In this document: positions 8,414-17,309 of the stretch, one piece after another
How the letters are laid out: each line of letters begins with the position of its first letter
How positions within the stretch are numbered: position 1 is the first letter of the stretch
Assembly: GCA_034003245.1 (NCBI GenBank)
Contig: JAVEYY010000008.1
Coordinates: 61,063-125,062, forward strand
From: Perlabentimonas sp034003245
Lineage (GTDB): Bacteria; Bacteroidota; Bacteroidia; Bacteroidales; Tenuifilaceae
Reading direction: 5' to 3'
DNA: 64,000 nucleotides
Made by a program: the position numbers and the translations under genes
Notes under the pieces: model-generated
Told to the model about the DNA's origin: nothing
The model's database searches: none
Seen by the model: only the letters and a program-made list of their open reading frames with translations

Positions 8414-9202
8414 ATGGGAAAAGTAATAGCACTAGCTAATCAAAAGGGCGGCGTAGGTAAAACCACGTCTGCAATTAACCTAGCTGCCAGCTTGGCGGTA
8501 CTCGAGAAAAGGGTTCTGCTCATCGATGCCGATCCTCAGGCCAATGCTACTTCCGGAACAGGCTTTGATCTAAGAAACATAAAAACAAGCATATACGAAT
8601 GCCTAATTGATGAGGTTAACCCCAACGACACTATCCTTAAGAGCGAGATTGAGGGGCTGGAGTTGATCCCTTCACATATCGACTTAGTTGGTGCTGAGAT
8701 TGAAATGCTTAACCTGCCCAACCGCGAGAAAATTCTTAAGGGCGTTATCGAAAAGATTAAAGATAAGTACGATTATATCCTAATCGACTGTTCTCCATCG
8801 TTAGGACTAATCACCGTTAATGCGCTTTCGGCTGCCGACTCGGTAATAATTCCCGTACAATGCGAGTACTTTGCCCTTGAAGGACTAGGCAAACTGCTCA
8901 ACACTATCAAGATAATCCAAACCCGCCTGAATCCAGAACTTAAAATTGAGGGCTTCCTGCTGACCATGTACGATGCGCGCCTACGCCTATCGAACCAGGT
9001 GGTAGATGAGGTGAAGAAACACTTCCAAACCATGGTTTTCGAAACCATTATTCAGCGTAATATTAAGCTCAGCGAGGCGCCCAGCTATGGCAAACCCGTA
9101 ATCCTTTACGATGCAGCCTCAGCCGGTTCAACAAACTACTTAAACCTTGCCCGCGAACTCATTCAAAAGAATGAAGTTCCCGAACCAGCAGCCCAAAAGT
9201 AA
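8414..9202 (+). CDS. parA: Chromosome partitioning ATPase ParA/Soj
   Basis: ParA forms ATP-dependent dimers on the nucleoid and pulls ParB-parS complexes apart, driving origin segregation. The 262-residue protein starts with the deviant Walker A KGGVGKTTS (residues 11-19). It continues with the A' motif LIDADPQANAT and the Walker B region YILIDCSPSLGLITVNAL, all diagnostic of chromosomal Soj-type ParA. It lacks the N-terminal HTH extension of plasmid type Ia ParA, and the length is normal for the chromosomal form. parB follows after 32 bp in the same operon. Confidence 0.96.
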   Translation: MGKVIALANQKGGVGKTTSAINLAASLAVLEKRVLLIDADPQANATSGTGFDLRNIKTSIYECLIDEVNPNDTILKSEIEGLELIPSHIDLVGAEIEMLNLPNREKILKGVIEKIKDKYDYILIDCSPSLGLITVNALSAADSVIIPVQCEYFALEGLGKLLNTIKIIQTRLNPELKIEGFLLTMYDARLRLSNQVVDEVKKHFQTMVFETIIQRNIKLSEAPSYGKPVILYDAASAGSTNYLNLARELIQKNEVPEPAAQK

Positions 9203-9234
9203 CACCAGCATAGATAACAAAGACAGATTTAAAG

Positions 9235-10149
9235 ATGGTTAAGAAAATGGCATTAGGACGAGGCCTTGGAGCTCTGATTGAAGAAGCCGAGACACCACAG
9301 CAACGAGCCGACGCAAAGGCTGAGGAAAAGAGTTCCAGCAACGATTTGGTTAAGGAAATTGATATCAACAAGATTGAAGCAAATCCATACCAACCTCGTA
9401 CCACGTTCGACCAAGTTGCACTAGAGGAACTTTCGGATTCAATACGTGAACTTGGAATAATTCAACCCCTCACCGTTCGACAGGTAGGCGACAAATACCA
9501 GCTTATATCTGGTGAGCGACGTCTGCGTGCAGCCAAGTTGGCAAAACTCGATACAGTTCCTGCATTTATTCGTACTGCCAACGATCAGGGCATGCTCGAA
9601 ATGGCCCTCGTGGAAAACATCCAGCGCGAGGATCTCGACGCCATTGAGGTAGCCATTAGCTATCAGCGGTTAATCGATGAGTGCAAGCTTACCCACGACA
9701 ACCTGTCGGAACGAGTTGGTAAAAAACGGGCAACCGTTACCAATTACCTTCGCCTGCTTAAACTCCCTGCCGAGATTCAGCTTGGCCTGAAGGAACGCAA
9801 GCTATCCATGGGTCATGCCCGCGCTCTAGTTTCGCTTGAGGACAAGGCAAGCCAGATTGATATTTTCCATAAGATTATTGAGGAAGACCTCTCGGTACGC
9901 AAAGCCGAGGAGTTGGCCAAGCTTATCGCCGCACCAGTTCAACCTCAACCCAATGAAAAACCAACTCCTGAAGAAGATGGTGAAACTCCTGTGGAACTAA
10001 CCGATTTTCAGAAAAAACTTCAGGATTTCTTTGGATGGGGTGTTGAGGTTAAACCCGGGAAAAAGGGTAGTGGAAAAATTGTAATAAACTACCGCACTCA
10101 TGGTGAACTAGAGGAGATAATGGAACGTTTTAATCGCTTCAGCGAGTAA
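9235..10149 (+). CDS. parB: Chromosome partitioning protein ParB/Spo0J
   Basis: ParB is a CTPase clamp that loads at parS and spreads, serving as partner of ParA and as a loading platform for SMC. The 304-residue protein has the N-terminal ParA-contacting segment (KMALGRGLGALIEE). The CTP-binding ParB/Srx fold includes NPYQPRTTFD, GERRLRAAKLA and ENIQREDLDAIE. The central HTH is LSERVGKKRATVTNYLRLLKL, and the C-terminus is a dimerisation domain that includes a GSGKIVINYRT strand. The linker is rich in Pro and Glu. No perfect parS (TGTTTCACGTGAAACA-like) was found in the window, so the binding site is probably elsewhere. Confidence 0.95.
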   Translation: MVKKMALGRGLGALIEEAETPQQRADAKAEEKSSSNDLVKEIDINKIEANPYQPRTTFDQVALEELSDSIRELGIIQPLTVRQVGDKYQLISGERRLRAAKLAKLDTVPAFIRTANDQGMLEMALVENIQREDLDAIEVAISYQRLIDECKLTHDNLSERVGKKRATVTNYLRLLKLPAEIQLGLKERKLSMGHARALVSLEDKASQIDIFHKIIEEDLSVRKAEELAKLIAAPVQPQPNEKPTPEEDGETPVELTDFQKKLQDFFGWGVEVKPGKKGSGKIVINYRTHGELEEIMERFNRFSE

Positions 10150-10199
10150 TAATACCATCGTTTTCCCGTTTCCATCCAATAGAACTTCATTTTAGGGCA

Positions 10200-11084
10200 T
10201 TGGCAAGGCATTCACATTTCAAGAGTATAATCATTAGCAAAGGGCAACACCTACTGGTTGCCCTACTTTTGTTTATTTGCACTTTACCTGCATCTGCTCA
10301 GCAACCAGAGGTAAAAAAGGATTCATTATCGTCCACGCAGCTCTGGCTGGCCGCACAGTTTCTCCCTGGCTCTGGTCAAGTAATTAACAGGCAATACTGG
10401 AAAGCTCCGGTGTTTTATGCAGGAATGGGATCGATGCTGTACATGGGGGTTCAAGCAAACAAAAGGTATCACGCCACAATCGACGAATACAACCTTCCGT
10501 ACTATAGCCCGGAGGAAAAGTTTCGTTTCGAGGAGAAATGGACTCAGCAACGTATGCAACGAAATTTATTCTATGTTGGAGCAGGATTTTTCTACGCAGC
10601 TAGCGTTGCCGATGCTTTGGTTGTATACAACAAAGGGAAACATTCGCCACAAACAGCAACCTTGCTATCGGCATTAATCCCAGGAATGGGACAAATTTAC
10701 AACCAGAAACTCTGGAAAGTACCGTTTGTTTACGGCGGTATTGCATCCATATACTACGTTATCGACTTTAACCAGCGAGGGTATAAACGGATGGGAACAG
10801 CCCTTAAACTTTACCCCGATAACGAGTTTGGCCCCATAAGAACACAAGCCGACTTGATATACCTGCGCGATGCCTATCGGCGCAATAGGGATTTGGCCAT
10901 AATTGGAATGGCTGGTTTTTACCTGCTCAACATTATTGATGCTTACGTTGATGCACATTTTCACTATTGGGATATTAGCGATGATCTGGCATTTAACTTT
11001 GAACCCATAATTTTTGATGGCGCATTTGCAAATAACCCCCATTCCAGCTTAACTTTAGGGCTTCGATTAAACTTCAACTTTTAA
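10200..11084 (+). CDS. DUF5683 family membrane protein, TTG start
   Basis: This is a Bacteroidota family of unknown function often found beside parAB. The 294-residue product begins with a likely signal peptide ending near ALLLFICTLPASA. It contains two copies of one motif: FLPGSGQVINRQYWKAPVFY and LIPGMGQIYNQKLWKVPFVY. This repeat of PGxGQxxNxxxWKxP with a following hydrophobic helix resembles TM2-like membrane proteins. The start is TTG at 10200: no ATG lies before the signal peptide, and the first internal Met would delete it. The gene sits 50 bp after parB and 5 bp before the lytic transglycosylase, so co-transcription is very likely. A link to envelope growth is inferred from position only. 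Confidence 0.85.
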   Translation: MARHSHFKSIIISKGQHLLVALLLFICTLPASAQQPEVKKDSLSSTQLWLAAQFLPGSGQVINRQYWKAPVFYAGMGSMLYMGVQANKRYHATIDEYNLPYYSPEEKFRFEEKWTQQRMQRNLFYVGAGFFYAASVADALVVYNKGKHSPQTATLLSALIPGMGQIYNQKLWKVPFVYGGIASIYYVIDFNQRGYKRMGTALKLYPDNEFGPIRTQADLIYLRDAYRRNRDLAIIGMAGFYLLNIIDAYVDAHFHYWDISDDLAFNFEPIIFDGAFANNPHSSLTLGLRLNFNF

Positions 11085-11089
11085 TAACT

Positions 11090-12595
11090 ATGAAACGGAT
11101 TGCACTATCAGTGGCCTTGGCCATAATTTTTGCCTGCTCAACATCGTCCTATGCAAATCGCGACACCATTCCCGGCCTCAAGGACACATCTCTTGAAGGG
11201 CTTGGGCTAATGTCGTCGTTTAGCACCAACCTCGACAGCATGCTAAACCTATGGTACGTTCAGGCTGGTCAGGATACCGCAAATATGCTCTCCGTTGTTG
11301 AACCCGATAGCACTTTCTCACCTGTAGGCATGCTCCCCGATTCTATGTACATTATGCGCCTGGCTGAGATTAACTCCATCATCGATCTGCCATACAACAG
11401 CATCGTTCGTAATTTTATCAACGTCTACACCAACAGACAGAGGGAAAAAGTACAGGTAATGCTGGGCCTTGCCGACTTCTACTTCCCCATTTTCGAGGAG
11501 ATTCTGGATCTTTACCAAATGCCTATCGAGCTGCGGATACTAGCGGTGGTTGAATCGGCCTTGAACCCACGTGCAGTTTCGCGTGCAGGGGCAACAGGTA
11601 TCTGGCAGTTTATGTATGGTACAGGTAGGATGTATAACCTTACCGTAAACTCATATATCGATCAACGTCGCGATCCAATTGCTGCGAGCCATGCTGCCGC
11701 ACGATTCCTTAAGGATTTGTACTCAATTTATGGCGATTGGACCCTTGCAATAGCGGCGTATAACTGTGGCCCCGGTAATGTGAACAAGGCAATCCGACGT
11801 GCTGGAGGAAAGCGAAACTACTGGGATATCTACTACTATCTTCCCCGCGAAACCCGTGGCTACGTTCCCGCATTTATTGCTGCAACGTATGCCTTTGCCT
11901 ACCACAAGGAGCACAACCTAAAGCCCGTGCCAATGACCCTGCCATCTACTATCGATACCGTAATGATTTCGGGAATGCTACACCTCGAGCAGGTTGCAAA
12001 CGTGCTTAACATCCCACTGAAAACGCTCCGCGATCTAAATCCTCAGTATAAAATTGATATAATACCAGCCAAGCAAAAGCAGATGTCACTTAAACTCCCC
12101 TTCGAGGCCATTGGGCCATTCATCGATAGGCAGCAAGAGATTTTTGCTTACAAGGACTCCATCTACTTCAACCCCAAAAATGTTATTAATCCGAGTCGAT
12201 ACTCAGCTTCCTATGCTCACGATATTCCTAGCGGAAGCCAACGCATAAGATATCGCGTGAAGGAGGGCGATGTTTTGGGAACCATAGCCGGAAGGCATAA
12301 GGTTACAGTTGCGCAGCTTAGAGGATGGAATAACATCAGAGGCAACATGATTAGAATTGGACAAAACCTGACAATTTACGTACCTGCCCGGATAGCCAAA
12401 CAATCGGGTCAAACTGCTGCTCCAGCGGGTGCCGATCAGAACTACATTTACTATCGGGTACAACGTGGTGATACCCTTTGGGATATCGCCAAGCAATATC
12501 CCGGCATAAGCACAGCCGACATAAAACGCATAAATAACCTAACCACGGACAGGCTTGTACCAGGTCAAACCTTAAAAATAAAGCCCAAGAGTTAA
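11090..12595 (+). CDS. mltD: MltD-like membrane-bound lytic murein transglycosylase with two LysM domains
   Basis: The enzyme cleaves MurNAc-GlcNAc bonds in peptidoglycan with formation of 1,6-anhydroMurNAc. After an N-terminal signal sequence (residues about 1-23, ending near SSYA), the SLT domain occupies about 147-275. The catalytic Glu lies in VVESALNPRAVSRAGATG, followed by GIWQFM and the signature AIAAYNCGPGNV. Two LysM domains bind glycan at about 385-432 (RYRVKEGDVLGTIAGRH) and 454-501 (YRVQRGDTLWDIAKQY). The 501-residue length and layout match MltD. I see no lipobox cysteine, so it may be periplasmic rather than lipid-anchored. Its place before two SGNH hydrolases and an MBOAT protein suggests a link to peptidoglycan O-acetylation, which is known to block lytic transglycosylases. 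Confidence 0.93.
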   Translation: MKRIALSVALAIIFACSTSSYANRDTIPGLKDTSLEGLGLMSSFSTNLDSMLNLWYVQAGQDTANMLSVVEPDSTFSPVGMLPDSMYIMRLAEINSIIDLPYNSIVRNFINVYTNRQREKVQVMLGLADFYFPIFEEILDLYQMPIELRILAVVESALNPRAVSRAGATGIWQFMYGTGRMYNLTVNSYIDQRRDPIAASHAAARFLKDLYSIYGDWTLAIAAYNCGPGNVNKAIRRAGGKRNYWDIYYYLPRETRGYVPAFIAATYAFAYHKEHNLKPVPMTLPSTIDTVMISGMLHLEQVANVLNIPLKTLRDLNPQYKIDIIPAKQKQMSLKLPFEAIGPFIDRQQEIFAYKDSIYFNPKNVINPSRYSASYAHDIPSGSQRIRYRVKEGDVLGTIAGRHKVTVAQLRGWNNIRGNMIRIGQNLTIYVPARIAKQSGQTAAPAGADQNYIYYRVQRGDTLWDIAKQYPGISTADIKRINNLTTDRLVPGQTLKIKPKS

Positions 12596-12612
12596 TAAAA
12601 AGGGGGATATCC

Positions 12613-12670
12613 GAAGTTTTTCAGCTCTAACGTATACCAAAACATTGTATATTTAGATCTGAAAAACTTC
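12613..12670. promoter_or_regulatory. Nested inverted repeat before the SGNH/MBOAT genes
   Basis: GAAGTTTTTCAG (12613-12624) and its exact complement CTGAAAAACTTC (12659-12670) frame a 34-nt loop. That loop holds a second stem, TATAC/GTATA. The structure lies 18 nt after the transglycosylase stop and ends 19 nt before the first SGNH ATG, so it could be an operator, an attenuator or a terminator for the upstream operon. It has no T-tract. Confidence 0.6.
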
Positions 12671-12689
12671 AAATAATCCCAATATCCCT

Positions 12690-14234
12690 ATGCTTAAGCC
12701 CATTAAGCTTTTCTTAATGCTCCTCTCGATCCTTCTGGCAATATCTGTTATCAGCTTGCTTTTCCCTAGGGATGGAATTAAAATAGGGTCAATTACAATT
12801 ACCATTCCCTCCCCTTTATCCATATTCAACATTAACCATTCTGGCTCTTCCGAAGATTTTACCCTTAACCCGGAGCTTGCTCTGCTCGAGCAGTATCTCG
12901 ACAGCATTACAGCCCAAAGCATCAATCTAGACACATCTTTTATTTGGACTGATACAGATATTTTTGCCTTATCAGATACAGCCAGTTCCGACTCTCTAAG
13001 CATATCGCACTCAGGCTCACCCATGAGTATTACTGCCGATATTCTTAAAAACAGGCTTGTCCCCATAGAGTTCCCCGATTCATCATTTTCGGCTTTGGAA
13101 ACATTTTTTAACTCATTAGCTTCTGGTAAAGCATCCCAGCAACAGGTGAGAGTGATGCACTTTGGCGATTCACAAATTGAGGGAGACAGGATTACTTCAT
13201 TCTTACGGCTTAGGCTACAGGGCCGATTTGGTGGTACTGGAATAGGACTTGTTCATGCTGTTCCCCACAGCTATCAACCTGGCGGAATTTTCCAAACTTC
13301 ATCGTCAAATTGGAAGCAAGTTCTCTTAACCGACCTTGGTCGCGGTGCTGTGGATAATCGATTTGGCATCATGGGTGGGTACTCCGTGTACACTTCATCA
13401 CGCCGATTGTCAAAGGGTGGATTTAACGAAGCTTGGATTTCTATCGAACGTAGAGGCTCCAGCGGGTCATCACCCCGAAATTTCACTCAATGTCGCATAA
13501 TGTATGGGCACGGAAGCGAACCATTTATGGTATCGCTTACCTACAATGGCAAAACCCAAGAGGCCGAAATGGTAGCACCAAATGCAAAAATTGAACAGCA
13601 GGTTTGGAGTACACCCCTTTCGGAGCGAAGTTTCCAGATTGACTTTAAAGGAGACGAGAGTCCAATGGTGTTTGGCGTTTCGTTGGAATCGCCCAAGGGG
13701 ATTGTTGTGGACAATATTGCCATCAGGGGTAGTTCTGGAATCGACTTTACTCGTGCCGATGATAAATCGCTACGACAAGCATTTAGCCTAGTTAAGCCTT
13801 CGTTGGTGATTCTTCAGTTTGGAGTAAATGTGGTACCACATATTGTAGAGAGCTATACCTACTACGAAAACCAGATGTACCAGCAGATACTAGCCATAAA
13901 ACGAGCAAGGCCAAATGTTGCTGTTCTTCTCATCGGAGTTTCTGATATGGCGCGTCGTGAGGGTGGACAATTCGTATCGTATCCAAACATCGAGAAGATA
14001 AGGGATGCACAAAGAAATGCTGCCCACAGGGCAGGTGCAGCTTTTTGGGATTGTTACTCAGCTATGGGAGGACAAAATTCCATGCCCGCCTGGACATTTG
14101 CAACTCCACCATTGGCCTCCAAGGATTTTATTCACTTCACCCTACGAGGGTCAAATCTAATTGCCGAAATGTTCTACTCCTCCCTGATGGAGTCATTCAA
14201 CAAATATATTTCAACAAAGGAAAACAATCAATAA
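12690..14234 (+). CDS. SGNH/GDSL-family O-acyl hydrolase/transferase-like protein 1
   Basis: The 514-residue protein has one N-terminal membrane helix (LFLMLLSILLAISVISLLF) and a large periplasmic part. SGNH block I is FGDSQIEGD with the nucleophile at Ser161. An inserted beta-rich region follows. Block III is LQFGVNVVPH (Gly-x-Asn), and block V has Asp479 and His482 in KDFIHFTLRG. This complete Ser-His-Asp set argues for real esterase or transesterase activity. It is first in a three-gene set with a second SGNH protein and an MBOAT protein, the pairing used to O-acetylate alginate (AlgJ/X with AlgI) or peptidoglycan (PatB with PatA). It may take acetyl groups exported by the MBOAT protein; being a deacetylase instead is also possible. 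Confidence 0.85.
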   Translation: MLKPIKLFLMLLSILLAISVISLLFPRDGIKIGSITITIPSPLSIFNINHSGSSEDFTLNPELALLEQYLDSITAQSINLDTSFIWTDTDIFALSDTASSDSLSISHSGSPMSITADILKNRLVPIEFPDSSFSALETFFNSLASGKASQQQVRVMHFGDSQIEGDRITSFLRLRLQGRFGGTGIGLVHAVPHSYQPGGIFQTSSSNWKQVLLTDLGRGAVDNRFGIMGGYSVYTSSRRLSKGGFNEAWISIERRGSSGSSPRNFTQCRIMYGHGSEPFMVSLTYNGKTQEAEMVAPNAKIEQQVWSTPLSERSFQIDFKGDESPMVFGVSLESPKGIVVDNIAIRGSSGIDFTRADDKSLRQAFSLVKPSLVILQFGVNVVPHIVESYTYYENQMYQQILAIKRARPNVAVLLIGVSDMARREGGQFVSYPNIEKIRDAQRNAAHRAGAAFWDCYSAMGGQNSMPAWTFATPPLASKDFIHFTLRGSNLIAEMFYSSLMESFNKYISTKENNQ

Positions 14235-14310
14235 TAGTAAATGCATTTTCATTATTATAATTAATATATGTTTCAGCATTTTGATATTATAAACAATTCT
14301 TTCGGAAGAA

Positions 14311-15603
14311 ATGGGGAAAAATAAAGAGAGTGGTGTAAACTTAAAGATATTTGTCATAGCGGCCATTCTGGCTGCATTAGCATCATCGTTTATTGTTTTT
14401 CTTGTAATACTAAAACCAAACGAACTGCTGACTCAAACATCGCGCATGGAAACGATTGAATCACCCAACTTTATAAATATTGATTTCAATAAAATCGAAT
14501 TTGGCACCGCTATAGATCAGGAGAAAAAACTCGCCAAACTGCTGACAGATGTACCTAAGGGGGTTGAACCCTTAAAAATATTACATCTTGGCGACTCTCA
14601 CGTGCAGGCAGATGTGTTTACCGGAGAAACTCGTAGGCTACTGGCAACCTGGTTTAAAGATGAGCATCCAGTACGTGGGTTCACATTCCCTTACTCCATA
14701 ATAGGTTCAAACAACCCCGACGACTACGAGGTTACTTTCCAAGGGAAATGGATTAGGGATACTAACATTCGGAATATTGGCATGGCTGGGATAGCCATAA
14801 CTACCATCGATCCAACCAGCGAATTCACCCTCAGGCTTAAGCCTGATGTCGAAAATCAAAAATTTGATAGAGTTAAGATTCACTTCGAGGCTAACGATAG
14901 TAGCATCTTTCCGCTAACCCGAAAGGAGTGGCAAACAAACCAAAGGCAAACGCACAGCGCAACCTATCAAATGGCTGAGCCCAGCAACGAGGTAACCATT
15001 GGTTTCGACTGGGGGAAAAGTAATAGCGGATATGTTCGGCTTCTGGGAATTGATCTGATTAACAGTAAGTCGAAGGTGATTTACAATGCTGCAGGTGTAA
15101 ATGGGGCATCGGTAAGCACATTCTTGCAATCGGAAAGCATTATTAGACAAATTTCTGATGCAAATCCTCATCTAGTAATAATCTCATTGGGAACAAACGA
15201 CTCGTACAATCCCCAATTTTGCCCAATTTCTTTTGGCGAAAACTTACAAAACCTGATCCAACGAGTTCGTAAAACCTTGCCCAACATAATAATAATACTT
15301 TCAACTCCTGGCGATCATCTGATAAATCGAAACAAACCAAACCCTTCCATTGAACTAGCTCGAGAACAGATTATAAAAGTAGCGGCAGAACTTGGGTGTG
15401 GTGTTTGGGATTTTCACTCGGCCATGGGTGGCACTGGTAGCATAAATAGCTGGGCTGACAATGGGTTTAGCGCACCCGACAGGCTACATCTGAACCGAAA
15501 GGGCTATAAATTTAAGGGCGCCATGCTTTTCGATGCGCTTTACAAACTAACTGGCGAAAAATCTATCCTTGTAAAAATCAACCCAACGTCAACAGATGAC
15601 TAA
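14311..15603 (+). CDS. SGNH/GDSL-family O-acyl hydrolase/transferase-like protein 2
   Basis: This 430-residue paralogue of the preceding gene has the same plan: a membrane helix near residues 12-32 (FVIAAILAALASSFIVFLVI) and block I LGDSHVQAD with the nucleophile at Ser96. Block III is SLGTNDSYN, and the catalytic Asp390 and His393 lie in DRLHLNRKG. It is about 80 residues shorter than its neighbour, mainly before block I. The start ATG at 14311 has an AGAA-type upstream stretch. Its 3' end overlaps the MBOAT gene by 8 bp, implying coupled translation and so a working pair. The likely role is periplasmic transfer of acyl groups to an envelope glycan, by analogy with AlgJ/AlgX/PatB; the acceptor is not known. 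Confidence 0.87.
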   Translation: MGKNKESGVNLKIFVIAAILAALASSFIVFLVILKPNELLTQTSRMETIESPNFINIDFNKIEFGTAIDQEKKLAKLLTDVPKGVEPLKILHLGDSHVQADVFTGETRRLLATWFKDEHPVRGFTFPYSIIGSNNPDDYEVTFQGKWIRDTNIRNIGMAGIAITTIDPTSEFTLRLKPDVENQKFDRVKIHFEANDSSIFPLTRKEWQTNQRQTHSATYQMAEPSNEVTIGFDWGKSNSGYVRLLGIDLINSKSKVIYNAAGVNGASVSTFLQSESIIRQISDANPHLVIISLGTNDSYNPQFCPISFGENLQNLIQRVRKTLPNIIIILSTPGDHLINRNKPNPSIELAREQIIKVAAELGCGVWDFHSAMGGTGSINSWADNGFSAPDRLHLNRKGYKFKGAMLFDALYKLTGEKSILVKINPTSTDD

Positions 15604-17125
15604 TATTTGGGATTACATAAAACAGTTTGTCGGCTACCAGGAGAGCCAACCCCTCATCTTCACCGAGGGGGCATTCTGGCTATTCTTCGCTTTACTTTTA
15701 CTTGGATACTCTATTGTATACAAAAAACGCTACCTACGAACCGCCTACCTGCTCACTTTTAGCCTGTTTTTCTACTTTAAGGCCAGCGGACTTTTTTTTA
15801 TTCTTCTCATATTCTCAACAATTTGCGACTACACGCTGGGACTTTTGATTCACTCATCGCAGGTTAAGTGGAAACAGAAGTTCTACCTTACCACAAGCGT
15901 GTTCATTAACCTGGCAGTTCTCTCATTTTTCAAGTACAGCTACTTTTTTACCGATACTATTAACGCCCTGCTTGGCACTAACTTTAAAGCATTTAACTTC
16001 CTTTCGAATTGGGCTAATAGTATAGCAGGCACTTCTTTCGATGTTACTTCAATAGTTCTTCCGGTGGGGATTTCGTTTTTTACTTTTCAAACCATTAGCT
16101 ACACAGTAGATATCTACAGAAGGAAGGTGGAACCCGTTAAAAATATCATCGACTTTGGGTTCTACGTCTCGTTCTTTCCCCAACTGGTGGCAGGCCCCAT
16201 TGTTAGAGCAGCCGAGTTCATTCCTCAACTCTATAAGCGGTACAGCCTCACGCAACGGGAGTTTGGCCATGCGATTTTCCTAATTATCAACGGAATGATA
16301 AAAAAGGTGATAATCTCCGATTATATCTCCATCAACTTTGTTGATAGAGTATTCGGGAGTCCGTTGAGCTACTCGGGTTTTGAGAATTTGCTGGCAACGT
16401 ATGGCTACTCAGTTCAGATTTACTGCGATTTTTCGGGCTATACTGATATGGCCATTGGAGTAGCGCTACTGCTAGGATTTCGATTGCCCATTAACTTTAA
16501 CTCGCCTTACAAGGCGATTAGCATTACCGATTTCTGGCACCGATGGCATATCTCGCTGTCGTCGTGGTTACGCGATTACCTATACATCCCCTTGGGAGGA
16601 AACAAAAAAGGCACCGTTCGTTCCTATGCCAATTTGCTAATCACCATGCTACTTGGAGGATTATGGCATGGGGCAAGTATTCGATTTGTTATCTGGGGAG
16701 GCATTCATGGCGCTTCGCTGGCTCTCCATAAGCTATGGTTGAAGTTGTATCCAAAAACCGAGTCTCCATCGCCAAAATGGAAAAGACTCCTCTCCGCCTT
16801 TATCACTTTTCACATAGTATGCCTCAGCTGGGTGTTTTTCCGAGCCGAGAGTATTGGTAAAGCAACAGATATGCTAAGGCAAATAGCTAGTCGCTTTGGT
16901 TGGCAATCGTTCGGAGAGATAATTCTTTCCTACTCACCGGTTCTAAGTCTTACGGGCATTGCACTAATTATTCACTGGTTGCCCGTATCATGGAAGGAGT
17001 TTTACCGAGGTTTATTTATAAAAACCCCACTGTGGCTAAAGCTCATAATAGTGATAATAATGGCCTTACTAGTCTTCCAATTTAAATCGGCCAACCTGCA
17101 ACCCTTTATTTACTTCAGATTTTAA
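15596..17125 (+). CDS. MBOAT-family membrane O-acyltransferase, AlgI/PatA-like
   Basis: MBOAT proteins of this branch carry acyl groups, usually acetyl, across the inner membrane for O-acylation of exported polysaccharides. The 509-residue protein is polytopic. It shows family hallmarks: FPQLVAGPIVRAAEFIPQL, the conserved HRWHISLSSWLRDYLYIPLG (with GGNKKG after it), and GGLWHGA, whose His358 is the predicted catalytic residue. Length and motif order match AlgI. The ATG at 15596 lies inside the end of the second SGNH gene, so translation is coupled. No polysaccharide synthase is nearby. Peptidoglycan is a plausible acceptor because the preceding unit encodes a lytic transglycosylase. Confidence 0.92.
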   Translation: MTNIWDYIKQFVGYQESQPLIFTEGAFWLFFALLLLGYSIVYKKRYLRTAYLLTFSLFFYFKASGLFFILLIFSTICDYTLGLLIHSSQVKWKQKFYLTTSVFINLAVLSFFKYSYFFTDTINALLGTNFKAFNFLSNWANSIAGTSFDVTSIVLPVGISFFTFQTISYTVDIYRRKVEPVKNIIDFGFYVSFFPQLVAGPIVRAAEFIPQLYKRYSLTQREFGHAIFLIINGMIKKVIISDYISINFVDRVFGSPLSYSGFENLLATYGYSVQIYCDFSGYTDMAIGVALLLGFRLPINFNSPYKAISITDFWHRWHISLSSWLRDYLYIPLGGNKKGTVRSYANLLITMLLGGLWHGASIRFVIWGGIHGASLALHKLWLKLYPKTESPSPKWKRLLSAFITFHIVCLSWVFFRAESIGKATDMLRQIASRFGWQSFGEIILSYSPVLSLTGIALIIHWLPVSWKEFYRGLFIKTPLWLKLIIVIIMALLVFQFKSANLQPFIYFRF

Positions 17126-17309
17126 CGTTGCGTTTTAGTGTGTCGCCTTTCACAATTTTTAGCTGATGAACCAAATGGCTCATTCGAAGGTTTTACACTA
17201 TGTTATAGAGCAACTGGAGAGCGGAAGAGCGCCATTATTTTAGGATAAGTTCCCGTTATTCACTATTATTACGGCACGAAAAAATTTTTAACAAATCAAA
17301 ATAACAACT

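Noticed and set aside
17166..17243. Short frame of 25 codons between the MBOAT and M20 genes
   Set aside because: It starts with ATG and ends properly, but has no visible ribosome site or promoter, and its length could occur by chance.
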